Source: Pseudomonas sp.
GTDB taxonomy: Bacteria > Pseudomonadota > Gammaproteobacteria > Pseudomonadales > Pseudomonadaceae
Assembly (NCBI GenBank): GCA_030699825.1
Contig: JAUYKV010000034.1
Span: forward strand, 153,342 to 217,341
Direction of reading: 5' to 3'
Length of the DNA: 64,000 nt
The stretch's first letter is position 1. Every line of letters starts with the position of its first letter. The notes under the pieces were generated by a model that was not told the origin of the DNA, searched no databases, and saw nothing but the letters and a program-made list of their open reading frames with translations. The position numbers were made by a program, and so were the translations under genes. Below are positions 36,171 through 45,857 of this stretch, piece after piece.

Positions 36171-39100
36171 CTACAGGGTGATCAGCAAACTGTGGCTCTG
36201 CCCGTCCAGGGGCACGCGTACGCCACCCTCGGCCTGGCTGATGGGTACACCGTCGAGCTGCGCCTGGGCGATGCCGCGACAACGGCGCGCGGGGTTGTCC
36301 ACCTCGATCCGGTACTGGCTGGCCCCCAGGGTGACCGTGACTGAAAACGCCGGCCAGGCCGCGCTGATGCAGGGGGCGACGATCAGCCAGGCGCCTTCGC
36401 GGCGAATGCCGAGAATACCCTCGACCCCGGCGCGGTACATCCAGCCGGCCGCGCCGGTGTACCAGGTCCAGCCGCCCCGGCCAGTATGCGGGGCGACGCC
36501 ATAGACATCGGCCGCCACCACGTAGGGCTCGACCTTGTAGCGTTGGCTCTCTTCTGGTGTGCGCGCATGGTTGATCGGGTTGAGCAGGGCGAACAGCGCG
36601 CAGGCCTGGTCACCGGCGCCCAGCTTGGCATGGGCGAGGATGACCCACATGGCGGCATGGCTGTACTGCCCGCCATTTTCCCGCAGGCCGGGTGGATAGC
36701 CCTTGATATAGCCAGGCTCGAGCGGCGTCTTGTCGAAGGGCGGGGTGAACAGCAGGGCGATACCTTCATCCTGACGGATCAGTTGCTGTTGCAGTGATTG
36801 CATGGCCATGGCTGCGCGCACGGGGTCGGCGCCGCCGGACAACACCGCCCAGGATTGGGCAATCGAGTCGATACGGCATTCGGCGCTGGTGTGCGAGCCG
36901 AGCCAGGTGCCGTCGTCGAAGGTTGCCCGGCGATACCATTGGCCATCCCAGGCCTCGCGCTCCAGCGCCGCGCGCAGCGCCAGGGCATGCTCGCGCCAGC
37001 GCTCTGCACGCTCGGCATCGCCGATGGTTGGCCGCGCCTCGGCCAGGGGTACGAACAGGTCGAGGGTGCTCAGCAGCAGCCAGCCGAGCCACACGCTTTC
37101 ACCCTGGCCACCCTCGCCGACGCGGTTCATGCCGTCGTTCCAGTCGCCGCCGCCGATCAGTGGCAGGCCGAGTTTGCCAGTCAGTTGCAAACACTGCTCG
37201 AGACCACGGGCGCAGTGCTCGAACAGCGAAGCCTCTTCAGCCGCGACCATCGGCTGGAAGAAGGCATCGTGCTCATCGGGCTTCAACAGCGGCCCTTCGA
37301 GGAACGTCACCTGCTCGTCGAGAATCGCCGGGTCGTCGGCCACCGCGATATAGCTGGCGGTGGCGAAGGCCAGCCAGACGCGGTCATCCGAGATGTGCGT
37401 GCGCACCCCCTGGCCGGAATGCGGCAGCCACCAATGCTGCACGTCGCCCTCGACGAACTGCCGGCTGGCGGCGCGCAGGATATGGCTGCGTGTGGCCTCG
37501 GGCTGGGAAAAGGTCAGGGCCATGCCGTCCTGCAGCTGATCGCGGAAGCCGTAGGCGCCGCTGGCCTGGTAGAACGCCGAGCGCGCCCAGATGCGGCAGG
37601 CGAGCGTCTGATAGAGCAGCCAGCCGTTGAGCATGATGTCCATGGCGCGGTCGGGGGTCTGCACCTGGACTGCGCCGAGTGCGTTCTGCCAGTGGTCGGT
37701 AACCTCCTTGAGTACCGCGTCGAGATCGGCTGCCCGGTAACGTTCGACCAGCGCTGTGACGGCTTCGCTGGAGGCGCACTGGCCGATGAACGCGACCACT
37801 TCCACACACTCGCCCGGCGCCAGTTCGATGCTGCACTGCAGTGCGGCGCAGGGATCAAAGCCGGCGCCAGTGGTACCGGACAGGGGGCTGGTGCCGCGCA
37901 GTGCGGCGGGTGCCGCTGCGCTGCCATTACGGCCGAGAAACTCGCAGCGATCGCCCGTCCATGCGGATTGCCGCCCGCCGAGGTCGGCAAAGGCGACCCG
38001 CCCGGCAAAGGCGTTGCTCCAGGGATTGCGCGCCAGCAGCGCACCGCTGCCGGCATCGACCTGGGTGGTGATAAACGGCGCCGAGGCACCACGGGCGGTG
38101 CCCAGTACCCACTCGCTGTAAGCGGTGACGGAAAACCGGCGTGGTTGGGCCGAGAGGTTGCGCAGGGTCAGACGGGAAATCTTGATCGGATCGGCCAGCG
38201 CCACGTACTGCAGCAGTTCCAGGGCGATGCCGTCCACCTGATGCTCGAAGCGACTGTAGCCGTGGCCGTGGCGGGCAATGTACAGGCCGTCATCGCGGAT
38301 CGGTTGCGCCGTGGCGCTGTACAGGGCCAGGCTGTCTTCGTCGCGCACATAGAAGGCTTCGCCGCAGGGATCGGTGACCGGGTCGTTGGACCAGGGGGTG
38401 AGCTGGTTTTCCCGGCTGTTTTCGGCCCAGGTGTAGCCGCTGCCTTGCGCCGAGGCCTGGAAGCCGAAGCCCGGGTTGGCGATCACGTTGATCCAGGGCG
38501 CCGGCGTGTTGCGGCCGGCCTGCAGCAGCGTCACGTATTCGCGGCCGTTGTCGGCGAAACCGCCCAGGCCGTTGAAAAACTCCAGATCCGTGGCGAGTTC
38601 GCTGGTCGTTGCCTGTACGGCCAGCACTTGCGCTGGTGCTGGCGCCGCCGGCAGCTGGCCGGGCACCGATGGCGACAGGTCAGGGGCGGTGCTGAGGTGG
38701 TTGACCAGTTGATTGGCAATGGGACCACGGCGGGCGATCAGCGCGACCCGTGCAATCGAACGCAACAAGGCGCGAGCTTCGACAGTCATCAGATCGGCGC
38801 GCAGCACATAGACCGAGCCTTGTGCCAGTTCGGCGCCGAAACGCTGACGCGATTGGCTGCGGCGCACCGCGGTCTCGATAGCTATTTGCAGGTCCTGCAG
38901 GTACGAGGAGGCGTGCTCATTGAGGATCACCAGATCGACGCCGAGGCGCTTCATTCGCCAGTATTCGTGGGCGCGCAACAATTGGCGCACCTGGGCGATT
39001 TCCTGGATGTCGTCGATGCGCAGCAGGACGATCGGCAGGTCGCCGGAAATCCCGTGGGGCCAGAGCCCGGCCTGCGCCCCGGCGCCACGCAGGATCGCCT

Positions 39101-42100
39101 TCGACGGCGCGCGGAAGCGTGGATCGGCGTACAGAATGGGCGCGGCCAGGCGCTGGAAGTCGGCCGCTTCCGCCGCCAGGATATCGAGGTGGCGCAGCTG
39201 CACCTGGGCCTGGGTCCAGGCCAGGGTCTTGGCGCGCTCGAACGCACTGCGGTCATGGTGTTTGTCGATCAGGTCGAGCAACTCTGTCCGCGAGGCGGCG
39301 ACCAGGGTCCAGAAGGCGACGCGGGCGGCCTTGCCCGGAGCAATGCTGACCCGGTACTTGAGCGCGAAGATCGGGTCGAGCACGCTGCCAACCGTGTTCG
39401 ACAGGGCCTGGCCATCGACGATCACCGCGGCGGCGGCGATGCTCGGGCGTTGGCCGATAAAGCGTGCACGGTCGGACTCGTACTGTGGATCGGCGACTAT
39501 CTCGCCTTCGACCACGGCAAAGTGGGCCGCCCATACCTGCGCCTCAGCCTCAGCGCGTGGGCGGCGGGTGGCGAGCAGGGCGCCGAATTCGGCGAGATAT
39601 TCGGTGACCACGAACAGCTTGGCGAATGCCGGGTGCGCGTTGTCGCTGGCGGGCGTGGTCAATACCACTTCGGCGTAGGAGGTCAGCTCGATTTCACGCT
39701 CCGAACGGCCGTTGTTGGCCAGGGAGACGCGTCGTACTTCGCCATCATCCTCGCCGGACACCAGTACCTCCATGGAGGTGGTCAAACGGCCATCGTGACG
39801 GATGAATTCGGCGTGATCCTCGGCGAACAACACTTCGTGGGAGTCCGCCGTGCTGCCAATCGGCTGGCCTCCGGCGGACCAGACCCTGCCGTCCTGGGTG
39901 TCGCGCAGGAAGATCAACGAGCCGCAGTCGTCACGGGTCGCGTCTTCGCGCCAGCGGGTGATGGCGATGTCGCGCCAACGGCTGTAACCGGCGCCCGCAG
40001 CGGTCAACATCACGGCATAACGGCCATTGGTCAGCAGATGGGTGATCGGCGGTGCAGCGGCCGCCGAGCCGGTCAGACGGCGTATGCTTTGCACGTCGCT
40101 GCCGGCCTCCGGCGCACGAATTTTCACTTCCTCGGCGCGTGGGTGGGCAACCGCCACGTCACGCGGCATGCGCTCCTGCAGCAGCAGTTCAGAGGCCTGG
40201 ATCATTGGCTCGCGATGGAAGCGCTCGCGCATCTGCCCATCCTGCAAGGTGTTGGCGATGGCCACTATGGTCATGCCCTGATGGTGGGCCATGAAGTTGC
40301 GCACGATGGCCACGCGCTGGCCGTTGGGTAGACGGGTGGGCGTGAAGTCGAGGGCCTCATAGAAGCCGTAACGGCCAAGTGCGCCCATGTCGCTCAGGCG
40401 TTGGTAGTTCTGTTGCGCGCTTTGCGGGTCGATCATGGTTGCCAATCCCGTGGCATAGGGCGCAATCACCACGTTTTCGGCGAGGCCGCGCTTGAGCCCG
40501 AGGCCGGGCACGCCGAAGTTCGAATACTGGTAGGTGAACTCCATGTCGCGGGCGTTATAGGCAGACTCGGAAATGCCCCAGGGGATGTTCTGCTCCTGCC
40601 CATAGTCCTGCTGACGTCGCACCACTAGGCGGTTGGTCTGCTCGAGCAGGCTGCCGCTCGGCGCGCGCATGACCAGCGACGGCATCAGGTATTCGAACAT
40701 CGAACCGGACCAGGAAATCAGTGCCGAGGCGTTGCCCAGCGGGGTCGCGGTGCGGCCGAGGCGGAACCAGTGGCGGGTGCTTACATCGCCCTTGGCGATG
40801 GCGAACAGGCTGGCGAGACGGGCTTCCGAGGCCAGCAGGTCATAGCAGCTCGGGTCGAGGCTGTTGTCGGCGAGGCCGTAGCCGATCGACAGCAGTTTGC
40901 GCTCGGGATCGAGCAGGAAGGCGAAGTCCATCGCCAGCGCCATCTCCCGCGCGGTACCGGCCAGTGCCTGCAGGCGCAACCGGAGGCCGGCGACCGCCGC
41001 GTCGGCCTGCTGCCGGTCACGCGCATGTTCGGCCAGGCTCAGGCCCAGTGCCTCGAGCCAGAACAGCAGATCGGTCAAGCCGTCCTCGCCGACGCTGGGG
41101 GCGATTTCCTCGGCCAGTTTGACGGCCTTTTCCGTCAGGCGTATGAGCGGTGCGGAGACTGTCTCCAGCGCTTGCGCGCCCTGTAACTGGGCGGCGATAT
41201 CGTCGAACAGGGCGGCGAGTTGCTGGCCGCGCTCGCTGCTGGCGGACAAGGCGTCGATGGCGCTGCGGGCCAGGTGCAGGTTGTCCTGTATGCCTTGGCG
41301 TACCTGTGGGGCGAGCGGGGTAGCGAACCACTCTTCACAGGCATTGGCGAGCACGATCAGGTGGCCGGCGAGATTGCCGCTGTCGACCGATGACACATAG
41401 GCCGGTTCGAGCGCGCGCAGGTCCTGGGTGTCGTACCAGTTGAAGAAGTGGCCGTTGTGGCGCTGCAGGCCGAGCATGCAGGCGAGGGTGGTTTCCAGGC
41501 GTTCGACGGTTTGCAGGGTGCCGGCCCAGCCAAAGTCGCGGGCGGCAATGGTCGAGAGCAGATAGAGGCCCATGTTGGTCGGGGAGGTGCGATGAGCCAC
41601 CACCGGCTGCGGATCTTCCTGGAAGTTGTCCGGTGGCAGCATGTTGTCCGCCGGGGTCACGAAGGTCTCGAAAAAGCGCCAGGTACGCCGAGCGGTGAGG
41701 CGCAAGTCGCGCGCGTGCGCTTCGCTCAGGGCGAGACTGCGGGCGACCCGTGGCGAGCGGCTGGCGCGCAAGGCAAGGGCCGGTGCGCCCAGCCAGAGCA
41801 GGGCGAAAGGCAGCACCACCGGCCAGGAACCGGGAGCGAAGCTCAGCGCGCCGGCCGTGACCAGCAGGCCAAGGAGGGTCGAGCCGGCCATGCCGCGATA
41901 GAACCCTTGCAGATTCAGGCGCGGGCTGATGGCCGACTGTGCCGCGGTGGTCCATTGCAGCAGGTTGCTGCGGGTGATTGCCAGCCGCACCAGGGTTGTG
42001 CCGATGGCATCGAGCATGCGCCAGGCGTTATCGGGCAGGAAGGCCAGGGACAGCAGGGTCTGCGCCGTGGCAAGTTTCAGGTCGGCGAGCAGCCTGCGCA

Positions 42101-44720
42101 GATGGTTGGCCAGGTGCACACCGCTGTGTTGTGGCAGCAAGGCAAAGAAGATTGGCAGGAAGGCCGGGATCGCCATACCTGCGAGGATCAGCAGGGTTGC
42201 GCTGATGGCGGCCGGCAGCGGCAGCAGCCAGCAGACTGCCAGGGCGAGCAAGGTCAGCGGGGCCAGCAGCGAGCGGCGCAGGTTGTCGAGCATCTTGAAG
42301 CGGCCGACCGAGGGAATCGCCACCTGACCGCTACGCGGCCCGAAGATCCAGGGCAGCAGTTGCCAGTCGCCACGGGTCCAGCGGTGCTGGCGTTTGCTCG
42401 CCACATCGTAGCGCGAGGGAAATTCTTCGACGACTTCGACATCCGAGGCGAGACCGGCACGGGCGAAAATGCCCTCGAACAAGTCATGGCTGAGCATCGA
42501 GTTTTCCGGCACCCGGCTGGCCAGGGCGGCCTCGAAGGCATCGATGTCGTAGATGCCCTTGCCGGTGTAGGAGCCTTCGCCGAACAGGTCCTGGTAGACG
42601 TCGGAAACCGCCGCCGCGTAAGGATCCATGCCGCCAGGGCTGGAAAACACCCGTTGATAGAACGAGCCTTCACGACCGATCGGCAAGGAGGGCGTGACCC
42701 GCGGTTGCAGAATCGCATAGCCGCTGGTGACGCGTTGCAAGCTGTCGCTGAAGCGCGGCCGATTCAGCGGGTGGCCCATCTTGCCAATCAGGCGCAGCGC
42801 CGCATCGCGTGGCAGCCGCGTATCGGCATCCAGGGTAATGACGTAGCGCACCTCCGTAGGCACCTGCTGGGTGCAACCAGGCAGGGGCATGTAGCTGGTG
42901 TCGTTGGCACCGCGCAGCAGTCGATTGAGTTCATGCAGCTTGCCGCGCTTGCGTTCCCAGCCCATCCATTTGTTTTCACTGGTATTGAACAACCGGCGGC
43001 GGTGCAGCAGCAGGAAGCGGCTGCCACCCGGAGCTGGCCCATAACGTTGGTTGAGCCGGTCGATGGCGGCGACTGCCACGGCCAGTAGCGGGGCATCGGC
43101 CGCGACCACTTGCTGATCGGCATCCAGCCCGTCGGTGAGCAGGGCGAAGGTCAGATCGCCACCGGCACCGGCAAGGTGATGGACTTCCAGGCGCTCGATT
43201 TGTTCGAGCAGATCGGCCTCGCTGGTCAGCAGGGTCGGCACCGCAACCAGGGTGCGCAGCGCTTGCGGCACTCCGTTGGTGAGTTCCAGACCGGGCAGGG
43301 TCATGGCGCCGAAGCTCCAGGTGACCGCGCGGTTGACCAGCGCCGTGGCCACTTCGGTGGCCGGGAGAAAGCCGAGTACGGCCAACAGCAGCAGCCAGCC
43401 AGTCGTTACGCCGGGCACCGACAACGTCCACAAGGCCAGCGCGAGCAAGGTCGTGGCCAGCAGCAGAATACTGCCGACATAGCCGGCCATGCCCATGCGG
43501 ATCTTCAAGCGACTGAAGCGCAGGCGCATTGGCGGCTTGAAGCCGATGGCCTGTTCCAGCGCCTGACGCCCTTCGGCGATCAGGTGGTAGCCCGGGTCGC
43601 CGACTCGTTCGGCCTGTTCCCCTTGGCTGCTTTGCTCGGCGTACTGAGCCGCCTCCAGGGCCAGACCGGCAATTTGCAGTTCAGTGGCCGAGGAACCGCG
43701 TGCCAGCTGTTCGATCGCGCTGCGGTACAGGTTGCGCGTCGGGAAATCCATGCTGGCAAAGGTGCTGCCTGCGTCTAGACGCTCATCGACCAGGCTGACG
43801 CTCTCGAACAGCTCGGCCCAGTCGATATCGGAAATCAACCGCATGCTGGTGATGACGTTGCGCACACTGAGGTTGGACGCGCCCTGGCGCTGCTGCGAGC
43901 GCTGTACCACGTCATCGATCGAGGCCCCTTGCTGGCCGAGCTGTTCCTCCAGCCAGCCTAGCGCCGGGGTGGTCCTGGGATCCTGGTCGCGCAGGCATTT
44001 GGCCAGTTCTGCGGCGAAAGGCTCGGACATTAGCCCGGCATTGCGCATGGCGACCGCCACATCCAGGGCGCTGCACGAGGAACCTGCTGCCAGCAGGCGA
44101 TTGGCCAAGGCATCGGCCTCGGCGCGCGCGGCACGGCCAGCGCTGATCTGGTCGGCCAGGCGCCGCAGGTTTTCGATCAGCACGATGCGCAAGGTGATGG
44201 CCACTGCCCATAGCTCGCCAATGGTCAGTGGCTGAACCCGCTGATAGGCGTTGATGAAGCGGCGCAGTGTGTCGGGGTCGAAGTGGCTGTCGGTATGGGC
44301 GACGAAGGCCCAGGCCAGGCCGAACACCCGTGGATAGCCGGCGAATGGACCGTGGCCCAGCTTCGCTAGTTGGCGATAGAAGCCCGGCGGCAAATCATCG
44401 CGAATCTCGCGGATCTGGGCTTCGACCAGGTGGTAATTGTCCAGCAGCCATTCTGCGGCTGGCACTACGCTGCGATTCTGCTCCAGCTCCGCGGCGCTGG
44501 CCCTGTAGGCGGCGAGCAATACCTTGGCATTGTCATCGAGCCGAATACGCAGCGACAGCACTGCCGGCGGATGCGCGGTCACCGACTGAACCGCAGCAAG
44601 ACTGTGAGCGTATTGCTCCAGGCGCTCGACGCCAAATAGTTCCCGGCGTACCGGCGCAGTGTCGGTCCAGGGTGGTGAGAGGGGACGGCGGCCGATAATG
44701 GAGCGAATAAACGAGTTCAT
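36171..44720 (-). CDS. ndvB: Cyclic beta-1,2-glucan synthase (GT84 + GH94), 2849 residues
   Basis: The length matches the rhizobial NdvB/Brucella Cgs class (about 2800 residues). The start MNSFIRSIIGRR has AGGAAGG 5 bp upstream. Membrane segments near 415-470 precede the glycosyltransferase domain with D631-A-D633 (ITLDADTRLPRDA) and RQHRWTRGDWQLLPW; further membrane segments follow around 830-1000. The C-terminal half carries glycoside-phosphorylase domains with GGGDWNDGMNR (D2526, general acid in GH94) and GRGGWTWYTGAAGWMYR. The enzyme initiates, elongates, trims and cyclises beta-1,2-glucan exported to the periplasm for osmotic adaptation. It is a single gene with no export or modification genes beside it. 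Confidence 0.9.
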   Translation of the reverse strand: MNSFIRSIIGRRPLSPPWTDTAPVRRELFGVERLEQYAHSLAAVQSVTAHPPAVLSLRIRLDDNAKVLLAAYRASAAELEQNRSVVPAAEWLLDNYHLVEAQIREIRDDLPPGFYRQLAKLGHGPFAGYPRVFGLAWAFVAHTDSHFDPDTLRRFINAYQRVQPLTIGELWAVAITLRIVLIENLRRLADQISAGRAARAEADALANRLLAAGSSCSALDVAVAMRNAGLMSEPFAAELAKCLRDQDPRTTPALGWLEEQLGQQGASIDDVVQRSQQRQGASNLSVRNVITSMRLISDIDWAELFESVSLVDERLDAGSTFASMDFPTRNLYRSAIEQLARGSSATELQIAGLALEAAQYAEQSSQGEQAERVGDPGYHLIAEGRQALEQAIGFKPPMRLRFSRLKIRMGMAGYVGSILLLATTLLALALWTLSVPGVTTGWLLLLAVLGFLPATEVATALVNRAVTWSFGAMTLPGLELTNGVPQALRTLVAVPTLLTSEADLLEQIERLEVHHLAGAGGDLTFALLTDGLDADQQVVAADAPLLAVAVAAIDRLNQRYGPAPGGSRFLLLHRRRLFNTSENKWMGWERKRGKLHELNRLLRGANDTSYMPLPGCTQQVPTEVRYVITLDADTRLPRDAALRLIGKMGHPLNRPRFSDSLQRVTSGYAILQPRVTPSLPIGREGSFYQRVFSSPGGMDPYAAAVSDVYQDLFGEGSYTGKGIYDIDAFEAALASRVPENSMLSHDLFEGIFARAGLASDVEVVEEFPSRYDVASKRQHRWTRGDWQLLPWIFGPRSGQVAIPSVGRFKMLDNLRRSLLAPLTLLALAVCWLLPLPAAISATLLILAGMAIPAFLPIFFALLPQHSGVHLANHLRRLLADLKLATAQTLLSLAFLPDNAWRMLDAIGTTLVRLAITRSNLLQWTTAAQSAISPRLNLQGFYRGMAGSTLLGLLVTAGALSFAPGSWPVVLPFALLWLGAPALALRASRSPRVARSLALSEAHARDLRLTARRTWRFFETFVTPADNMLPPDNFQEDPQPVVAHRTSPTNMGLYLLSTIAARDFGWAGTLQTVERLETTLACMLGLQRHNGHFFNWYDTQDLRALEPAYVSSVDSGNLAGHLIVLANACEEWFATPLAPQVRQGIQDNLHLARSAIDALSASSERGQQLAALFDDIAAQLQGAQALETVSAPLIRLTEKAVKLAEEIAPSVGEDGLTDLLFWLEALGLSLAEHARDRQQADAAVAGLRLRLQALAGTAREMALAMDFAFLLDPERKLLSIGYGLADNSLDPSCYDLLASEARLASLFAIAKGDVSTRHWFRLGRTATPLGNASALISWSGSMFEYLMPSLVMRAPSGSLLEQTNRLVVRRQQDYGQEQNIPWGISESAYNARDMEFTYQYSNFGVPGLGLKRGLAENVVIAPYATGLATMIDPQSAQQNYQRLSDMGALGRYGFYEALDFTPTRLPNGQRVAIVRNFMAHHQGMTIVAIANTLQDGQMRERFHREPMIQASELLLQERMPRDVAVAHPRAEEVKIRAPEAGSDVQSIRRLTGSAAAAPPITHLLTNGRYAVMLTAAGAGYSRWRDIAITRWREDATRDDCGSLIFLRDTQDGRVWSAGGQPIGSTADSHEVLFAEDHAEFIRHDGRLTTSMEVLVSGEDDGEVRRVSLANNGRSEREIELTSYAEVVLTTPASDNAHPAFAKLFVVTEYLAEFGALLATRRPRAEAEAQVWAAHFAVVEGEIVADPQYESDRARFIGQRPSIAAAAVIVDGQALSNTVGSVLDPIFALKYRVSIAPGKAARVAFWTLVAASRTELLDLIDKHHDRSAFERAKTLAWTQAQVQLRHLDILAAEAADFQRLAAPILYADPRFRAPSKAILRGAGAQAGLWPHGISGDLPIVLLRIDDIQEIAQVRQLLRAHEYWRMKRLGVDLVILNEHASSYLQDLQIAIETAVRRSQSRQRFGAELAQGSVYVLRADLMTVEARALLRSIARVALIARRGPIANQLVNHLSTAPDLSPSVPGQLPAAPAPAQVLAVQATTSELATDLEFFNGLGGFADNGREYVTLLQAGRNTPAPWINVIANPGFGFQASAQGSGYTWAENSRENQLTPWSNDPVTDPCGEAFYVRDEDSLALYSATAQPIRDDGLYIARHGHGYSRFEHQVDGIALELLQYVALADPIKISRLTLRNLSAQPRRFSVTAYSEWVLGTARGASAPFITTQVDAGSGALLARNPWSNAFAGRVAFADLGGRQSAWTGDRCEFLGRNGSAAAPAALRGTSPLSGTTGAGFDPCAALQCSIELAPGECVEVVAFIGQCASSEAVTALVERYRAADLDAVLKEVTDHWQNALGAVQVQTPDRAMDIMLNGWLLYQTLACRIWARSAFYQASGAYGFRDQLQDGMALTFSQPEATRSHILRAASRQFVEGDVQHWWLPHSGQGVRTHISDDRVWLAFATASYIAVADDPAILDEQVTFLEGPLLKPDEHDAFFQPMVAAEEASLFEHCARGLEQCLQLTGKLGLPLIGGGDWNDGMNRVGEGGQGESVWLGWLLLSTLDLFVPLAEARPTIGDAERAERWREHALALRAALEREAWDGQWYRRATFDDGTWLGSHTSAECRIDSIAQSWAVLSGGADPVRAAMAMQSLQQQLIRQDEGIALLFTPPFDKTPLEPGYIKGYPPGLRENGGQYSHAAMWVILAHAKLGAGDQACALFALLNPINHARTPEESQRYKVEPYVVAADVYGVAPHTGRGGWTWYTGAAGWMYRAGVEGILGIRREGAWLIVAPCISAAWPAFSVTVTLGASQYRIEVDNPARRCRGIAQAQLDGVPISQAEGGVRVPLDGQSHSLLITL

Positions 44721-45071
44721 GGATGCCTTCCTGGCTAGCATTGAAGTGCAATAGGACTCGATCCGGCTGAGCCTATCGAAGGGGGCTGCGGCATGCTTTC
44801 GAAGGAACTTCAGAGGCCACTTTCAGGCTTCTGCCACTTCAGCGTACTGGCCTTGTGCAATGGCAGAACCCGCCATGGCGGGTCTCTAGGCCTGTGCCCG
44901 GTCAGTTGCGTCGATGAGGTGCGGAACCCGTCTAGCGTGGGCCTCTCATCAGGAAGGCTGCTGTCGCAGCATGGGTCCGAAGATACAACAAAGGCATGAC
45001 TGTTGTCTGACCGCGAATTGCTCCGGTCTGCTCAGATTTGGCCTGGATTTCCGATAAACAGTATTGGCAAA

Positions 45072-45254
45072 GGGCCGCGTCGCGGTCGCGCTGGCCAGCA
45101 GCACGGCGATGCCACTGGCCAGGTTGAACAGGCCAAAGGCGCTGCCTTTGAGTTTGGCTGGCGTGGTGTCCGCCACCAGCGCTGCCAGAATGCCCTGGCT
45201 GAAGCCCATATGCAGACGCCACAGGGCGACGCCGAGCAGCACCGTGATGACCGA
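45072..45254 (-). pseudogene. Fragment of a major facilitator superfamily transporter
   Basis: About 60 residues read VITVLLGVALWRLHMGFSQG, then ILAALVADTTPAKLKGSAFG and LFNLASGIAVLLAS. This is the typical C-terminal-half MFS pattern (W-x2-HMG-x2-QG, ADT-P-x2-KG-x-AFG). Both flanks lose similarity, and no complete carrier can be assembled in any frame. The rest of the 837-bp region 44721-45557 shows no gene; a palindrome ACCCGCC-AT-GGCGGGT lies at 44868-44883. Confidence 0.6.
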
Positions 45255-45557
45255 GCCGGCCCAGCGCCCAGATCGTGCGCGGGATGCCTTGGCCGGGTTT
45301 GCCTGCAAACCTTGGCATGTTGTTGCCTTCCGGGATGCTGATGCGTTGTGCTGACTGCCGTTCGCCGCCATTTTCAGTTTCGAACAAGGCGACGAGGTGC
45401 CTGTCGTGTCGGGTCAGGCCGTACTAGCCTATCCATAGACTTGGCCATGCCGGCAAGGGAGTGCTTTGAGTTGGTGAAAAGTCTCCCATCTGTTGCGAAC
45501 GCCATGCGGCTGTCAGGTGAGTTCAATGTGTAAGGCACGATGAGATGGAGTACGCCA

Positions 45558-45797
45558 ATGGCCAGTCATGACGATCGCGACATTTCCCTGGAAGACCTGT
45601 CGCTCGAACCTATCGCCGAGCAAGTCGACGAGGGGCTGAACAAGGGTCGAGCCACGTTCCAGATCGATACCCGCGGTGGCGGCGAACGGCGCAAGGTGCA
45701 GGATCGCCGCGGCGATATCCGCTTTCAGGAAGAACGCCGCAGTAACAAGGATCGCCGCGTCGGCAGCAATCCCTGGGCACCGGGCGTGGATATCTGA
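45558..45797 (+). CDS. Small charged hypothetical protein with ERR/DRR repeats
   Basis: A 79-residue protein. The ATG has GGAG 7 bp upstream. The N-terminal half is acidic (DDRDISLEDLSLEPIAEQVD). The C-terminal half is basic with three related motifs: GGERRKVQDRR, FQEERR and NKDRR. This motif type recurs in short bacterial proteins, often near c-di-GMP genes, but I know no function. It converges on the LOV-GGDEF-EAL gene, 60 bp away. Confidence 0.68.
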   Translation: MASHDDRDISLEDLSLEPIAEQVDEGLNKGRATFQIDTRGGGERRKVQDRRGDIRFQEERRSNKDRRVGSNPWAPGVDI

Positions 45798-45857
45798 TTT
45801 CAGCAGCAGGTGATTGTCGGTTTGGCACGCGAGCGCCTGTGCTTGACGCCGGGACTG

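Noticed and set aside
36798..40331. A 1177-codon open frame on the plus strand inside the glucan synthase region
   Set aside because: It is antisense to the GH94 part of the synthase, has no recognisable motif and biased Gly/Ala/Gln/Arg content typical of GC-rich shadow frames.
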